From Takakia lepidozioides (lineage: Eukaryota; Streptophyta; Takakiopsida; Takakiales; Takakiaceae), in contig CM060731.1 in the NCBI GenBank assembly GCA_030704615.1, forward strand, positions 36,024,001-36,084,000: a stretch of DNA of 60,000 nt. The letters are read 5' to 3'. Positions 47,844-58,740 of the stretch are shown one piece after another. How positions within the stretch are numbered: the stretch's first letter is position 1; the number at the start of each line of letters is the position of its first letter. The position numbers and the translations under genes were made by a program. The notes under the pieces were generated by a model. The model was not told the origin of the DNA. It saw only the letters and a list, made by a program, of their open reading frames with translations, and made no database searches.

Positions 47844-49670
47844 ATGGCAGCATTGAATGAGGCACACTTACTTGAATTAGGCACCTCCACCATGGCCACT
47901 AGTTTCTTCAGAGGACCTAGAAAGGAGGTAAAGATGCAGTGTTCTGGCGCTTGTGGGGATTTGAGGAGACTATGTAAAGCAGGGGAACTGAAACGGGCAC
48001 TACACAATTTGGTGGAACTAGGCATTTCGGCAGACTCCACAACGTACATCTGTCTCTTACAGGAGTGCATCAAGATTAGAGGCCTAGTGGAGGGAAATCA
48101 GGTGCACGCCCATATTATCAGAAATGGATTCATACCAAATACGTTTCTACTCAACATCCTTGTCAACATGTATGCCAAGTGTGGAAGTTTAGTGGATGCA
48201 CGACAAGTGTTTGACAAAATGCCTGAACGAGATATGTTTACATGGAATATAATGATGGCTGGATATGCCAAGCATGGGTATAGTAGGGAGGCCATCAAGA
48301 TTTATCGTAAAATGATTCTGGAACGGGTGACACCAGACAAGGTCACATTCACTTGCATTCTCAAGGCATGTGCCAGCCTGGGCTCCCTGGCAAAGGGGAA
48401 GGAGGTCCATGCTGATATCATCAAAGCTGCAATTGAGCCAGATATCATTCTGGAAAATATCCTCATTGACATGTATGCCAAATGCGGGAATATGAAGGAT
48501 GCGCGGCAACTGTTCGATGATATGGCTGCCCGAGATGTGGTGTCATGGAATGCGATGATAGCAGGATATAGTCAGCAAGGGTGTGGTAGGGAGGCCCTCC
48601 AACTATTTGAAGAGATGCAAAAGGAGGGCTTGAAGCCGAATGTTGTCTCATGGAGCGCAATGATCGCTGGGTATGCTCAGCATGGATGTAATAGGGATGC
48701 TTTTGAGATGTATGAGCAAATGTTACAGGCAAGTGTGAAGCCCAACATGGTCACGTTTATTTGTATTCTCAATGCATGTACCAGCCTAGGAGCTCTGGAA
48801 AAGGGCAAGGAGGTCCATGCTGATATCTTCAAGGCTGGAATTGCATCGGATATCATTCTGGACACTGCCCTTGTTAACATGTATGCCAAATGTGGGAATA
48901 TAGATGATGCACGAAAAGTATTTGACGGAATGCCGAACCGAAATGTGGTCTCATGGAGCACAATGATTGCAGGATACGCTCAGCATGGGTGTGGTAGGGA
49001 GGCTTGTGAGATGTATGAGCAAATGAAATGGGAAGGGGTGAAGCCCAACATAGTCACGTTCACTTCCGTTCTCAATGCTTGTGCCAGCCTGGTAGCCCTG
49101 GAAAAGGGCATAGAGGTCCATGGCGACATCATCAAAGCTAGGATTGTGCCGGATATCATTCTGGAGAACACCCTTGTCAACATGTATGCGACATGTGGCA
49201 GCATTAAGGATGCCAGTCAAGTCTTTGGCAACATTGCTAAACGTGACGTTGTGTCGTGGAATGCCATGATTGCAGCGTACGCCCAGCATGGGTGTGGTAG
49301 GGAGGCCCTCCAACTATTTGAACAAATGCAACAGGAAGGCTTGAAGCCAGAAGGCATTACCTTTACATCTGTTATATCTGTGTGTAGGCATCTGGGCCTA
49401 GTGGATGAAGGCTGTCACTACTTTGATTCTATGAGTCAAGATCAGGGCCTCATTCCTACAACAGAGCATTTTGGCTGCATGGTGGACCTTCTTGGCCGTG
49501 CAGGGTGCTTGGACAAAGCTGAGGACTTCATTAAGAAAATGCCAGTCAAACCAGATGCTTTGATCTGGAGGGCCCTGCTTGGTGCATGCAGGACTCATGG
49601 CAATGTGGAGGTAGCAGAACGGGCGGCAAAATGCCTTCTTGGATGTGAGCGACAGGGTGCTGCAACTTAG
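47844..49670 (+). CDS. PLS-class pentatricopeptide repeat protein, ended early in the E motif
   Basis: PLS-class PPR proteins bind organellar RNA and, with E and DYW tails, specify C-to-U editing sites. The frame is intronless, as most PPR genes are, and gives 608 residues from the first in-frame ATG at 47844 (an ATG at 47892 is an alternative). Repeats run from about residue 55 to the end with the recurrent words VHADIIKA, NMYAKCGN, DARQVFD, VVSWNAMIAGYAQHGCGREA and GLKPN. Late repeats end in YFDSMSQDQGLIPTTEHFGC, VDLLGRAG and WRALLGACRTHGNVEVAERA. The protein stops at TAG (49668-49670) exactly where family members read Tyr in AATYVLLSNIY. A decayed continuation (VIPHNSSAF ... DGFK) can still be read to about 49720. 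So the E2 and DYW parts are lost; the gene may be an E-truncated product or a pseudogene. Organelle targeting cannot be judged firmly. Confidence 0.8.
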   Translation: MAALNEAHLLELGTSTMATSFFRGPRKEVKMQCSGACGDLRRLCKAGELKRALHNLVELGISADSTTYICLLQECIKIRGLVEGNQVHAHIIRNGFIPNTFLLNILVNMYAKCGSLVDARQVFDKMPERDMFTWNIMMAGYAKHGYSREAIKIYRKMILERVTPDKVTFTCILKACASLGSLAKGKEVHADIIKAAIEPDIILENILIDMYAKCGNMKDARQLFDDMAARDVVSWNAMIAGYSQQGCGREALQLFEEMQKEGLKPNVVSWSAMIAGYAQHGCNRDAFEMYEQMLQASVKPNMVTFICILNACTSLGALEKGKEVHADIFKAGIASDIILDTALVNMYAKCGNIDDARKVFDGMPNRNVVSWSTMIAGYAQHGCGREACEMYEQMKWEGVKPNIVTFTSVLNACASLVALEKGIEVHGDIIKARIVPDIILENTLVNMYATCGSIKDASQVFGNIAKRDVVSWNAMIAAYAQHGCGREALQLFEQMQQEGLKPEGITFTSVISVCRHLGLVDEGCHYFDSMSQDQGLIPTTEHFGCMVDLLGRAGCLDKAEDFIKKMPVKPDALIWRALLGACRTHGNVEVAERAAKCLLGCERQGAAT

Positions 49671-51504
49671 GTCATTCCACATAATTCCAGTGCTTTTCCA
49701 AAAATAGATGGCTTCAAATGAGATCTCAAACTAGGCCAGAGACACATTTCACCCCGATGTTTATTTCTATGGTTGATTGGTTGGTGGTGGGCTCCTGGGA
49801 AAGTGTTTTCCTATAGAGTAGTGCAATTGAGCAATCTACTGAGTGGTGTTACAAAGAGCAGGGCAGAGTTATGAAAGCCATAGAGCGGGAGACATATAAG
49901 CCTCCCCATTCAAAATCTGATACTAGACATTAGCTACAGTAGACCATCTAACAAGAGTAACGTACTGTGATTGGATCATGTAGAAGGTGTGTACAGATAC
50001 TCCAGTATGCTGCTCTAAGAGGGCTGAGCTCTAGATATCAACATCTAGATTGCAATCAGATGCTGTGCTTTTATGATGGACCTTCATAGAGGTATTTCTC
50101 TTCATGCCCTACCACCAAAAACCCTTGCTGAAAAGAAGCACACCTTATAGATCCTTTTTTGGGTCCATACAGGCCTGCTACTGCCTTTCAAACATGCTTT
50201 TCAAAATATTCAGAGGTCTGGTTCTAGTCCCATGGTCATGACAGCACCAAAAACAGGTATAACTTAGGTAGTTTGTTCTGTTTCATCTTCCTTGTAGAAT
50301 ACATACAAGAAAATGCCAGGGTTGCACATACCTAATTACATAACAATGCATCTTTCAATCAAAAGAATTCCAGATTGAACCCTTTTTCCCATGGTGTTAG
50401 TGAGATAGTTTTGATTTGTTCTTACAGATGCCAACTGGAGGTCTTCAAGCCCCAGGCTGTAATGCCCAGGGGCTGCCAAGTAATAGCCCATTTGGAATTG
50501 GGAGTTCTATGGGGCACTCCTCAGTTGCAGCTGGAGACAATCTGCCAAGGGGGAATGTTGGTGCTTCTGGTCATCCACAACAATACCGCAAATTTGTTGA
50601 TCCTGACGGCAAGTTTTTTGAAATTCTTGAACATGTTGGAGTAGCTCAGCTTGTGTGAACTTCTAGTGCCTGTCAGCAGAGCCCTTGCACACTTGATCCA
50701 TGTAATCTGCAGCTGCTAAGTTTACTTTGCTTGCTAGCTTCTTAGCAACTGTGGTTCACATTTCACATTGTCATGTTGGTTGACTTCCATTGACAGCATG
50801 GTTTGCTTTTAAGGGACCGGAGCAGTGAGGGCGTTTTGTGCACCTCCTGCAGGTGGAGCCCGGGACTTGTGAAGCAGATCTGATGTTTTCTCCTGCAGGC
50901 AGGAGCAAAGATAGTCACAGAGTGTGAGGTCCTCTTGGTGATACCAAACGTCCAAGTTGGAGGTAAAGATGGCGATTCATGTGCTTTTCGCCATGGTTTT
51001 CCGGCAGGCCATGGGCGAAGGTGGGCGCGTGCACCTCAATGAAGTGGAGTACTTGTCAGCGGATAGTGTCATTCTCGCAGGTAAGGCATTGATGTCCACT
51101 TGACTTAAACGGCTTGAATCACCTATTTCAGTTGCGTAGACATCTCACGACCCTAACCAACAGATTATTGGAAACAAATCAGTGGTGCCCTGGTAACATG
51201 ATCATGCTACAGGCAGATTCTGTCCCTTCCCTTTCCTTGTGGGAAGTACGTCATAAGTAGAAGGAATTCATCAGGTCAATGACAGAGTGAGTTGTGTTGT
51301 TCCGAGTTGATTGCCTAGTGAGCAGCTGTCAGGCAAATTTTGAAACTTTGCGCAGATGCATATTCAAATGGCTCATCTGCGATGGTGCAGCTGATGTGCT
51401 GGGGACAACCGAGATCCTCTTGCGGTCTTGGGAAAGAGGGCTGGACCTTTGAGAGAGGCTGGGCTACGGTCTCAGCTGCAATGGCAACAACAGAGAGGCT
51501 GGGA
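49671..51504. other. Region with possible unidentified exons
   Basis: After the decayed PPR tail, a frame at 50428-50658 follows a CTTACAG acceptor-like site and reads YRKFVDPDGKFFEILEHVG before its stop. A second at 50970-51079 reads FRQAMGEGGRVHLNEVEYLS, then ADSVILA, and ends at a GTAAGG donor-like site. Both look more protein-like than background, but I do not recognise a family. They may be exons of one or two host genes into which the LINE sequences were inserted. Confidence 0.35.
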
Positions 51505-51949
51505 TGGAATCTCCCACGGATCTCGTAGTATAGAGGGCAGTAGAAGAAGAAGTGTTCTTCAGTTTCAATTTCCTGGCTGCGGCCTATGCAAGCTGGACAT
51601 AGGCGGTCCTCCCGTTGCAGGTTTTCCCATCTGCCAGTCCCTATCCGTAGGTTGTGGGAACCCACCCTGAACCGCCCCAATGCCCTCAGGAGGGAAGGAG
51701 ATAAGGATGCTGAAAGGTAATTTGGTCTCAAGATTCTATCATCTCGGAGCACCAAGTATGTCTCTCGATAGAAGTGGAGCTTTGTCATGAGATTGGGTAG
51801 CTTCCAAGTTCTCGTGACATGTAATTCCATAAGCTTGCGGTCATGTCTGGATGTGATGTCCACCTCATCTGGATTCATTGGTAATAGGGAAGCAGTAGAG
51901 AGTCCGTTGCGTTGAAATAAACTGTCCACTCGAGCATACCAGGAGGTGA
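51505..51949 (-). mobile_element. Partial second LINE copy in tandem
   Basis: The minus strand repeats the C-terminal region of the adjacent LINE ORF from SWYARVDSLFQRNGLSTA to FFYCPLYYEIRGRFH, with a few differences (for example a loss of about eight codons after SRHDR). It begins abruptly right after the ATTTC tail of the full copy and ends at 51505, where unrelated sequence starts. It lacks its own 3' UTR and tail. Confidence 0.8.
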
Positions 51950-54660
51950 AATGAAATGAAATGAAATGGTGCTTTATAACGTCCGCGGAAAGCTCATAGA
52001 GCTTATGGGACAAAATGGAAGAAAACATGAGAGAGGAACAAATCCAGAAACCACAATTAATGTTCTAGCGATTGTCTAAGGGTGAAGGCCTCGTGCAGGT
52101 AGGCTGCCAAGCATTTTTTATCCTCATAGTGGAAGACATCAGTGAATAAACAGTGGAATCTCCCACGGATCTCGTAGTATAGAGGGCAGTAGAAGAAGAA
52201 GTGTTCTTCAGTTTCAATTTCCTTGCTGCGCCCTATGCAAGCTGGACATAGGCGGTCCTCCCGTTGCAGGTTTTCCCATCTGCCAGTCTCTATCCGTAGG
52301 TTGCGGGAACCCACCCTGAACCGCCCCAATGCCCTCAGGAGGGAAGGAGATAAGGATGCTGAAAGGTAATTTGGTCTCAAGATTCTATCATCGCGGAGCA
52401 CCAAGAATGTCTCTCGATAGAAGTGGAGCTTTGTCGTGAGATTGGGTAGCTTCCAAGTTTTCTTGACATGTAATTCCATAAGCTCTCTCCTAATGAGTCT
52501 GTTGCGGTCATGTCTGGATGTGATGTCCACCTCATCTGGATTCATTGGTAATAGGAAAGCAGTAGAAAGTCCGTTACGTTGAAATAAACTGTCCACTCGA
52601 GCATACCAGGAGTTCCTGAAACCTGCAGCTTTGAGCCTCATAGATGTTGTGAGGGCCCTTGCCACAAGCCCCTTGGGTGGAAGGGCCTGTAATCTATGGA
52701 GAAAGATTGTAAGCCGGAAGAGGGCCTCGGATGCAATGGTACACATGCGAACTCTGCCCCTAGGATCTGAGATGGAGTTGTGCTCCTGGCGCCAAGCATT
52801 GCTTGGAGAAAAGATGACTGTAATGGTTCCAAATTCTTTTCCCACCAGGAGACAGGGACGCCAGGTGCCCAGAACTCACAACCATAGATGGTAGCAGGGC
52901 TGACGGTGTCAAACAGCCACTTTTTGGTTGGGGGATGACGCAGATGTATTTGCTTGCATTTGGCCTGAAGGCGGACGGAGGCCACCTTACCTTTAGTCAA
53001 TCTGTCCAGGGCAGTGGCTGCAAAGTGAAACTTGGGGGAGTGGATAACCAGACCCAGGTACCGGTATGATTTCACAATCTCAATTTCCTGCTGGTTGAAG
53101 ATGAATCTACGATCAGCCTGGCCATTGAAGACCATGATCTTGGTCTTGCTAAGATTGAGTTGCATCCCATAGTCTCTGCAGAACTGTTCCAAAATTTTGA
53201 GATGGCGTTGCAGGAAGACCGGGGATTGTGCCAAAAGGGCAACATCATCAGCGTAGAGGAGATCTGATTGTGTTGGTCCCCCATCCAATGGTACCCCAAC
53301 CCCATGGTTTTTTGATATGTAACTCTCCAAGGCGTCAATGTAGATCCTGAACAGGGTAGGTGAAAGGGGGCAGCCCTGTTTGACTCCAATGTTGCTGTGG
53401 ACCTCGGCTGAGAATTCACCAGCGACGTTGACCATGCCAGTGACAATCTCATACATAGAAGAGATGGCACAAAGGATGTCTGGAGGGACTTCCACTCTAT
53501 GGAGCCGTTGGAAGAGAAGGTCCCGAGGAACTGAATCAAAGGCTTTGTGAAAGTCCACGAAGCAAACATAGACCATTCTTTTGTCATAGCGTGCACTTTC
53601 CACCATAACCTGAAGAGTGAAGATGTGGTCAATAGTGGATCTGTTGCGACGGAAACCAGCCTGTCCCTCAGCACGAATGCGAGAGGACTCAGCCCAATCA
53701 TCCAGTTCCATGGCCACTACTGCCCCAAACAGTTTAGCAAGTAACGAGGACACCGTGATAGTACGATAGTTGGTCGGTGCGAGCCTGTCACCGCTCTTGA
53801 AGAGTGGGTGGATGATGCTCTTTGTCCACTCTGTTGGAAAGCCCCGTTGCACTACCTCATTGAAGAGGTTAGCTATAAAAGGGGCTAAAGTAGGTGCAGC
53901 ATGCTTGATGAATTCACTCTGAAGTCCTGAAATGTCCACTGCCCTGCCATTTTGCAGCTTCTTGATTGCCTTACTGACATTGGCCGTAGTAAAGAGAGAG
54001 AAGTGAAGTGGTTTAGAGGTTACAGGAGAGGGAGTTTGGGTTGGGGAATGGTACAAAGACTGTGCATACTCATGCCAGACGTGAATGTCAGTGATTGGGG
54101 GAGGGTCTCTATGAGGTTTAAGGAGGGACCAAAAAGAACGAGGAGAAAATCTGATTTTAGCAAGGAAATAAGATTGCAACTTGATAGTGTAGGCTCTCTT
54201 TTTGGATCTAATGAGGGACTTATAGTGCTTAAGAGCAAGATTAGTGGACTCTGGAGAAGAATTTGTATCGAGTAGTAAAGATTTGATGTGACGTCGAGCA
54301 ATCTTGCATTCCTCATCATAAAATGGTGCATAACGACGAGTGGGTGAGGAGGTAGATGGAAGGGTGACGGGAAAGGATCGCAGGGCTGAGTCCCAAAGGG
54401 CTTGAGTAAGATGTGTAGCCTTGTCGTTAGGAGATGGTAGATGTAGAATGGAGGGGAGGGTTGACGCTAGGTATGTTTCATACTCGGCGTCGTGTAAGTG
54501 AGAGAAAGGGGTATTAAAGTGGATACGTGGGTGTAAGGGAAGAGAAGCAGAGGGGACCTTCACGGGGAGGGAGATGGAAGGAAATGCAAAGGAAAGGCAA
54601 GAGTGATCAGAAAGGAAGGATATACTTGCTAGACTGTCAGCTGTACAAAGAGAGGGAGAG
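51950..54660 (-). mobile_element. Non-LTR retrotransposon (LINE), 5'-truncated in the endonuclease
   Basis: The element copies itself by target-primed reverse transcription. Reading the minus strand from about 54660: the end of an endonuclease-like domain (ASISFLSDHSCLSF), a linker, then reverse transcriptase with KSIIHPLFKSGDRLAPTNYR, GQAGFRRNRSTIDHI, FVDFHKAFDSVPRDLL, IGVKQGCPLSPTLFRIYID and the catalytic YADD (LLYADDVALL). The C-terminal part has a Cys/His motif (CPACIG ... EHFFFYCPLY) and ends at 52057. One frameshift near 52800 splits the frame. A 3' UTR and a tail of ATTTC repeats follow to 51950. RT motifs differ from the usual plant L1. It lies immediately downstream of the GH1 stop codon, in the same orientation. 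Confidence 0.88.
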
Positions 54661-54683
54661 AGAGTCAGTTAAGGTGCACTGAT

Positions 54684-55634
54684 CTAGGTAGAATGTTGTT
54701 TTCCATGCAGATGCGGTTGAAGAAGCTGCTTGAACCAGTTAGCTGAGGACTTGGGATGTCGGGTCAGGTTGTGGGAGTAGTCCACATAGTATAATCCGAA
54801 CCGTTTGGAGATGCCGGATTCCCATTCAAAGTTGTCCAGCAGTGATCATGCAAAGTACCCGCGCACATCAATTCCATCCCTGCAGTACGGCACCATGAGT
54901 TTACAAAGCTTCCCTCCAAATACAATGCACTACACTTGGCGTAAATACAGACCCCAAGAACCATATTTTGGCCAACAACGTAGTTGTATTATGTACAGGT
55001 GCAGCAATGTAGCTTTCAGAGGGTTTTGGGTGGAAGATTCCCTTTGATACGTGGATCATTTTTGAGTTTGGTAGGTGATAAATGCCTGGGATTGGATGCC
55101 CTTGGTCAGTATGGAAGTCTATATCCTCAACAATTAATCTCAGTTGTGATGCAAGAGCTGGGAGTAACCTGATGCCTGCAATCAGATAGGAAAGATAGTT
55201 ATGGTAATACTGTATACGGACATTATCTTCCAGACATTCTTCCATTGACGTGCTGTCATCCTGATCCACACCTGAGAGCACAGGAACTTCATGTATTATT
55301 CAAGGAGAGGCACGGAGAGGGCCAACTCACAGACAAACAGGATATAACAAATGCAATTCTTTCTCTACTCCTCCATCATAAGACTTCCGTGTGCAGTTAG
55401 GATGCCAGGCACTTAAGGTCCTCAAAGCTGTCTTTGTATCTCCTCTGCAATTCTATTGGGAGTCATTCTAGGTTCTCTGATAGGGTACCTATCTGCAGCC
55501 CTATCTCCCATGGGGGCAATTTAGGGTGGCTCCCAGAGTCTGCGGATAGAGACTGGTAGGTCGGGAAAATCTGCACTGTGAAGACCGACTATGCCCCCAA
55601 AAGGGTCGGTAAAGGGGCTACCATTCTCAGTGAT
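54684..55634 (-). pseudogene. GH1 beta-glucosidase, 3' exons with a nonsense codon
   Basis: GH1 enzymes hydrolyse beta-glucosides. Only the 3' end is visible. A donor-side fragment at 55634-55622 reads ITENG, the motif holding the catalytic nucleophile Glu, and ends at a GT site. An exon at 55271-55169 reads VDQDDSTSMEECLEDNVRIQ and YYHNYLSYLIAGI. The last exon, 54879-54684, reads RDGIDVRGYFA, a stop, then [20 protein letters not shown] and [18 protein letters not shown]. The introns splice in phase (AG-G gives Arg). The TGA at 54848-54846 replaces the Trp of the FAWSLLDN motif. Upstream exons are not found, and an in-frame stop precedes ITENG, so this is a fragment or pseudogene. Confidence 0.8.
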
Positions 55635-56620
55635 TCAAGCTAGGATCAAAGGTTGAAAGCTAGTTTAGCATAGAGCAGGAATAGGGTGCCATAGTGCCTC
55701 GTCATCACATTTTGTAGACGCGTCATCTTCACCACCTGTCGTAGCCATGTCATCGTCGTCAATGTTTTTGAAACGTGCCCGGTCTGCCCGAAAATAACAG
55801 GAAAATAACTGGAGCTGTGCGCGGGGAAGGGGAGGCCTCGGCACTATGTCCCAAGCCATTTCAGGATAGTGCCGCGGGCCCGGGCTCCCGTCCTCATGCC
55901 CGGCCTGGCTTGTTCTTGGCTCCCTGCCACGTCGGCTCCTCCTCGGTCAAATCCTCCATGGGTCATGCCACAAGGTCAAGGACAATGTGATGAGGGCACC
56001 TTCAGCCTGTTTTGCCCTCTCATCAGACTCGGCCCTGAGATGCATATTGAATTCTGTAAGTTAGCTCGTTGGGTGGATCTGTGGTGGTTTGGAGTGACTT
56101 TGACGAGTTACTGCCGGAACAGGCAGCATGAAAGTATCCAAAAACAGATAACAGAGATGAGGAGAAGCTTTGGAATGAACACTTCCCGACCCTAGTCAAT
56201 GGTGGGACAATGGAGACAAAAAGGTGAATGCCTGTTGCACTACAGAGAGAAGCAGATGCAATTCAGAATCGTAACTATTGTAATAAGTAGGGTTGGGGTG
56301 TTTGCTGGAAGAACTTCACGCCGTCAGTGTCAGTTGCTAGCAGCAAGTATTCATGATTTGTACACAGGCAGGGATAGCTGCGGCAGCAGCACAATTGATA
56401 GAACAAGGCACTGCTAATGAAGGCACCTTCTTCAACACACATTTCAGCCTGTTTTTCCCTGTTATCAGAGTCGTCCCTAAATTTTCATGTTGAATTCTGC
56501 AAGTTAGCTCGTTGGTGGATCTATGGTGGTTTTGGAGTGATTTTGACATGTTACTGCCAATGTGGCAACAGGGAAGTATCGAAAAACAGATAACAGAGAC
56601 GAGGAGAAGCTCTGGAATGA
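55635..56620. other. Intergenic segment with a duplicated block
   Basis: A block at about 55991-56180 (GGCACCTTC, CAGCCTGTTTT, GAATTCTG-AAGTTAGCTC, AACAGATAACAGAGA, GAGGAGAAGCT-TGGAATGA) is repeated with divergence at about 56420-56620. The second copy ends exactly where the DYW tail begins. A GC-rich patch lies at 55860-55930. No gene recognised. Confidence 0.55.
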
Positions 56621-56761
56621 AGAATCTTCAAGAACCTTCGGATGTGTGGTGACTGCCACATGGCCACCAAATTCATCTCAAAGATTGCTGGGCGAGCAGT
56701 GGATTCCAACCGCTTTCACCACTTTCAAGAGGGGCTTTGTTCCTGTGGGGATTACTGGTGA
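56621..56761 (+). pseudogene. Orphan DYW-domain tail of a PPR editing factor
   Basis: The frame gives 46 residues: [20 protein letters not shown], then [18 protein letters not shown], then LCSCGDYW and a stop. This is the C-terminal end of a DYW cytidine-deaminase-like domain, with the CxxCH zinc ligands and the terminal DYW. The deaminase HxE motif and all upstream parts are absent. It is on the same strand as the truncated PPR gene 7 kb upstream, which lacks precisely this tail, but a GH1 fragment and LINE copies lie between them on the other strand. Confidence 0.85.
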
Positions 56762-57179
56762 AACAGGCAACATTCCCAAACGATTTGCCTGAAACATGAG
56801 TGGCTCAAGGTGATATTTCTTCTAAGCAAAGATCTTAAATGGAAGAAATAATGCCTCGCCGGATGAGGAGAATCTTGTTGCTGGTTTTTCCAGACATCAA
56901 AATAAAAGGGGACAGAGGCCCTGAAAATCCAAGTTTCAACAAAAAATCATTCACTACAAGCCTTGGATGTCATTTCATTTGTAGAAAGTGAATGCTGATG
57001 TTCATGTTGGAAACTGGCGGGTCAGAAAACTACGAACGTGATGGCTATATTGAATTGTGTTACATACCCCGATGATTCCAAGAGGGAAACTATTACACAG
57101 GAGCATTACTCCAAGGTAAAGCCCCTGATATGTGTGCTGCAAGAACGCTTTGAATGGTTACACACACTTGTTTTCAAAG
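56762..57179. other. Gap before the amidase exons
   Basis: I looked here for the 5' amidase exons, which should carry the catalytic Lys in a VKDNI-like motif, and found none. No other feature is recognised. Confidence 0.45.
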
Positions 57180-58524
57180 AGACTTTGGACCTGTATGGCA
57201 GGTTCGTTTGCCTTGCTGGGCTCCATTGTGCCACGGGATGCGGGTGTTGTAAGCAGGCTACGTCGGGCAGGGGCTATGATATTGGGCAAAGCCAATCTTA
57301 GTGAGTGGGCTAACTTCCGTTCCTTGAATGGATCAAATGGATGGAGTGCTCGTGGTGGTCAAACCAAGGTACATATTGGCAGTCTCCCCCTCGCTCCCTT
57401 TTGAGGCTGTGTTAGTGAGTGTCGCCAAATTATGAGTTATTGATAAGTCCAAACTTAATCATGCTAGGTACTTCTTTGGGAATCCTCCCCATCAGGTTTT
57501 ACGTAAGTCGCAACATAGATAACCATGATTGCAGACAATGCTTGCAATGCGACCATTTCCAGCTTTCAACTGCCAGAGGGAAAGCTTGGTGGATACCAAG
57601 TGAGGACCGTGTAGGGGCTGGGATGATGGAATGTACAAAGGAAGGAACTGAACAACTCTCTGTGATGTATGGTTGCATTGGCAGGACCCGTATGTACTTA
57701 GCGCTGATCCATGTGGATCAAGCTCGGGATCTGGAGCAGGGACAGCAGCAAATCTAGCAGCTATTGCTTTGGGGACAGAGACTGATGGCTCCATTCTCTG
57801 CCCGGCTAGCCGCAATGCAGTAGTTGGTATAAAGCCAACAGTCGGACTAACCAGCCGTGCAGGAGTGGTGCCCATTTCTCATCATCAGGACACAGTTGGG
57901 TATATGCTCAGTGACTCACCTATCAGGCTCTGCTTCTCTCTGGCGTCACGCAGAGATTGGCTTTCATGAGAAGATAGCAAGTTAAATTCTGAGCTGCTTG
58001 GAAATGGCATAATCCCATAGGATAGAAACTCTCTTGGAACCAGTCATGAGAAGTTAGTCCAAAAATGTCTGAGGGTTGGGGCATACTGCAGATTGAAGGG
58101 TTGGAGTGAAACTTACACTTGGACCATTCCATGTGCACTTTTGCTGTGTTATACCTTGAGGAGAAAAACAGCAAGAAAATGCAATTTAGTCCCCAGAGCA
58201 GAAAGCAAGCAAGCAAGAACTTCATAATGTCCACTGGAAGCTCAAAGAACCCATGGGAGGGACAGGACAAATACAGGAAGAAGATGGAGTTATTATGTCG
58301 GTTGGAGGCCCAGTGGGAGTTTGTAGAATAAACTCCCGATTTGAGCCGGTAAAGTGTTGAAAACCTGTGGGGGAAGTAACCCATGGTCTTGTGTAGGGTT
58401 GAGGGCTTATCGTCGAGGCATCATACCTGGTGAGTGAGGGGCTAGATGTCACCATGGGTTTCTTGGTGCTTTGGCAAGTCCCAGGGTTCCACATGGAGAG
58501 GCTCATAACTTTTCCTCCTGAGAA

Positions 58525-58640
58525 GAAAGGCAAAGGAAAAGGAAAAGGAGATGAAGTGGTACTTTATAACGTCTGCGGAAAGCTCAAAGAGCTTATGGGA
58601 CAAGAGAATGAAAGAAACAGGAAAGAGAGAGAGAAGAAAG
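58525..58640 (-). mobile_element. LINE 3' end in the amidase intron
   Basis: The + strand reads GAAGTGGTACTTTATAACGT, then CTGCGGAAAGCTCAAAGAGC and TTATGGGACAA. This is the reverse complement of the LINE 3' UTR at 51960-52020. The tail here is an AAAGG-rich repeat instead of clean ATTTC. Only about 100 bp of the element is present. Confidence 0.65.
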
Positions 58641-58689
58641 TGTTCTAAATGCCAGGCAAGGCTCTTGGGTCATAAAAGAGTAACAGATA

Positions 58690-58740
58690 AGAATGAAATG
58701 AAATGGTACTTCATAACATCCACAGAAAGAAAGAAGCTTT
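58690..58740 (-). mobile_element. Second very short LINE end in the amidase intron
   Basis: GAATGAAATGAAATGGTACT followed by TCATAACATCCACAGAAAG matches the LINE terminus (GAAATGAAATGGTGCTTTATAAC) in the same orientation as the neighbouring copy. It is truncated to a few tens of bases. Confidence 0.55.
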
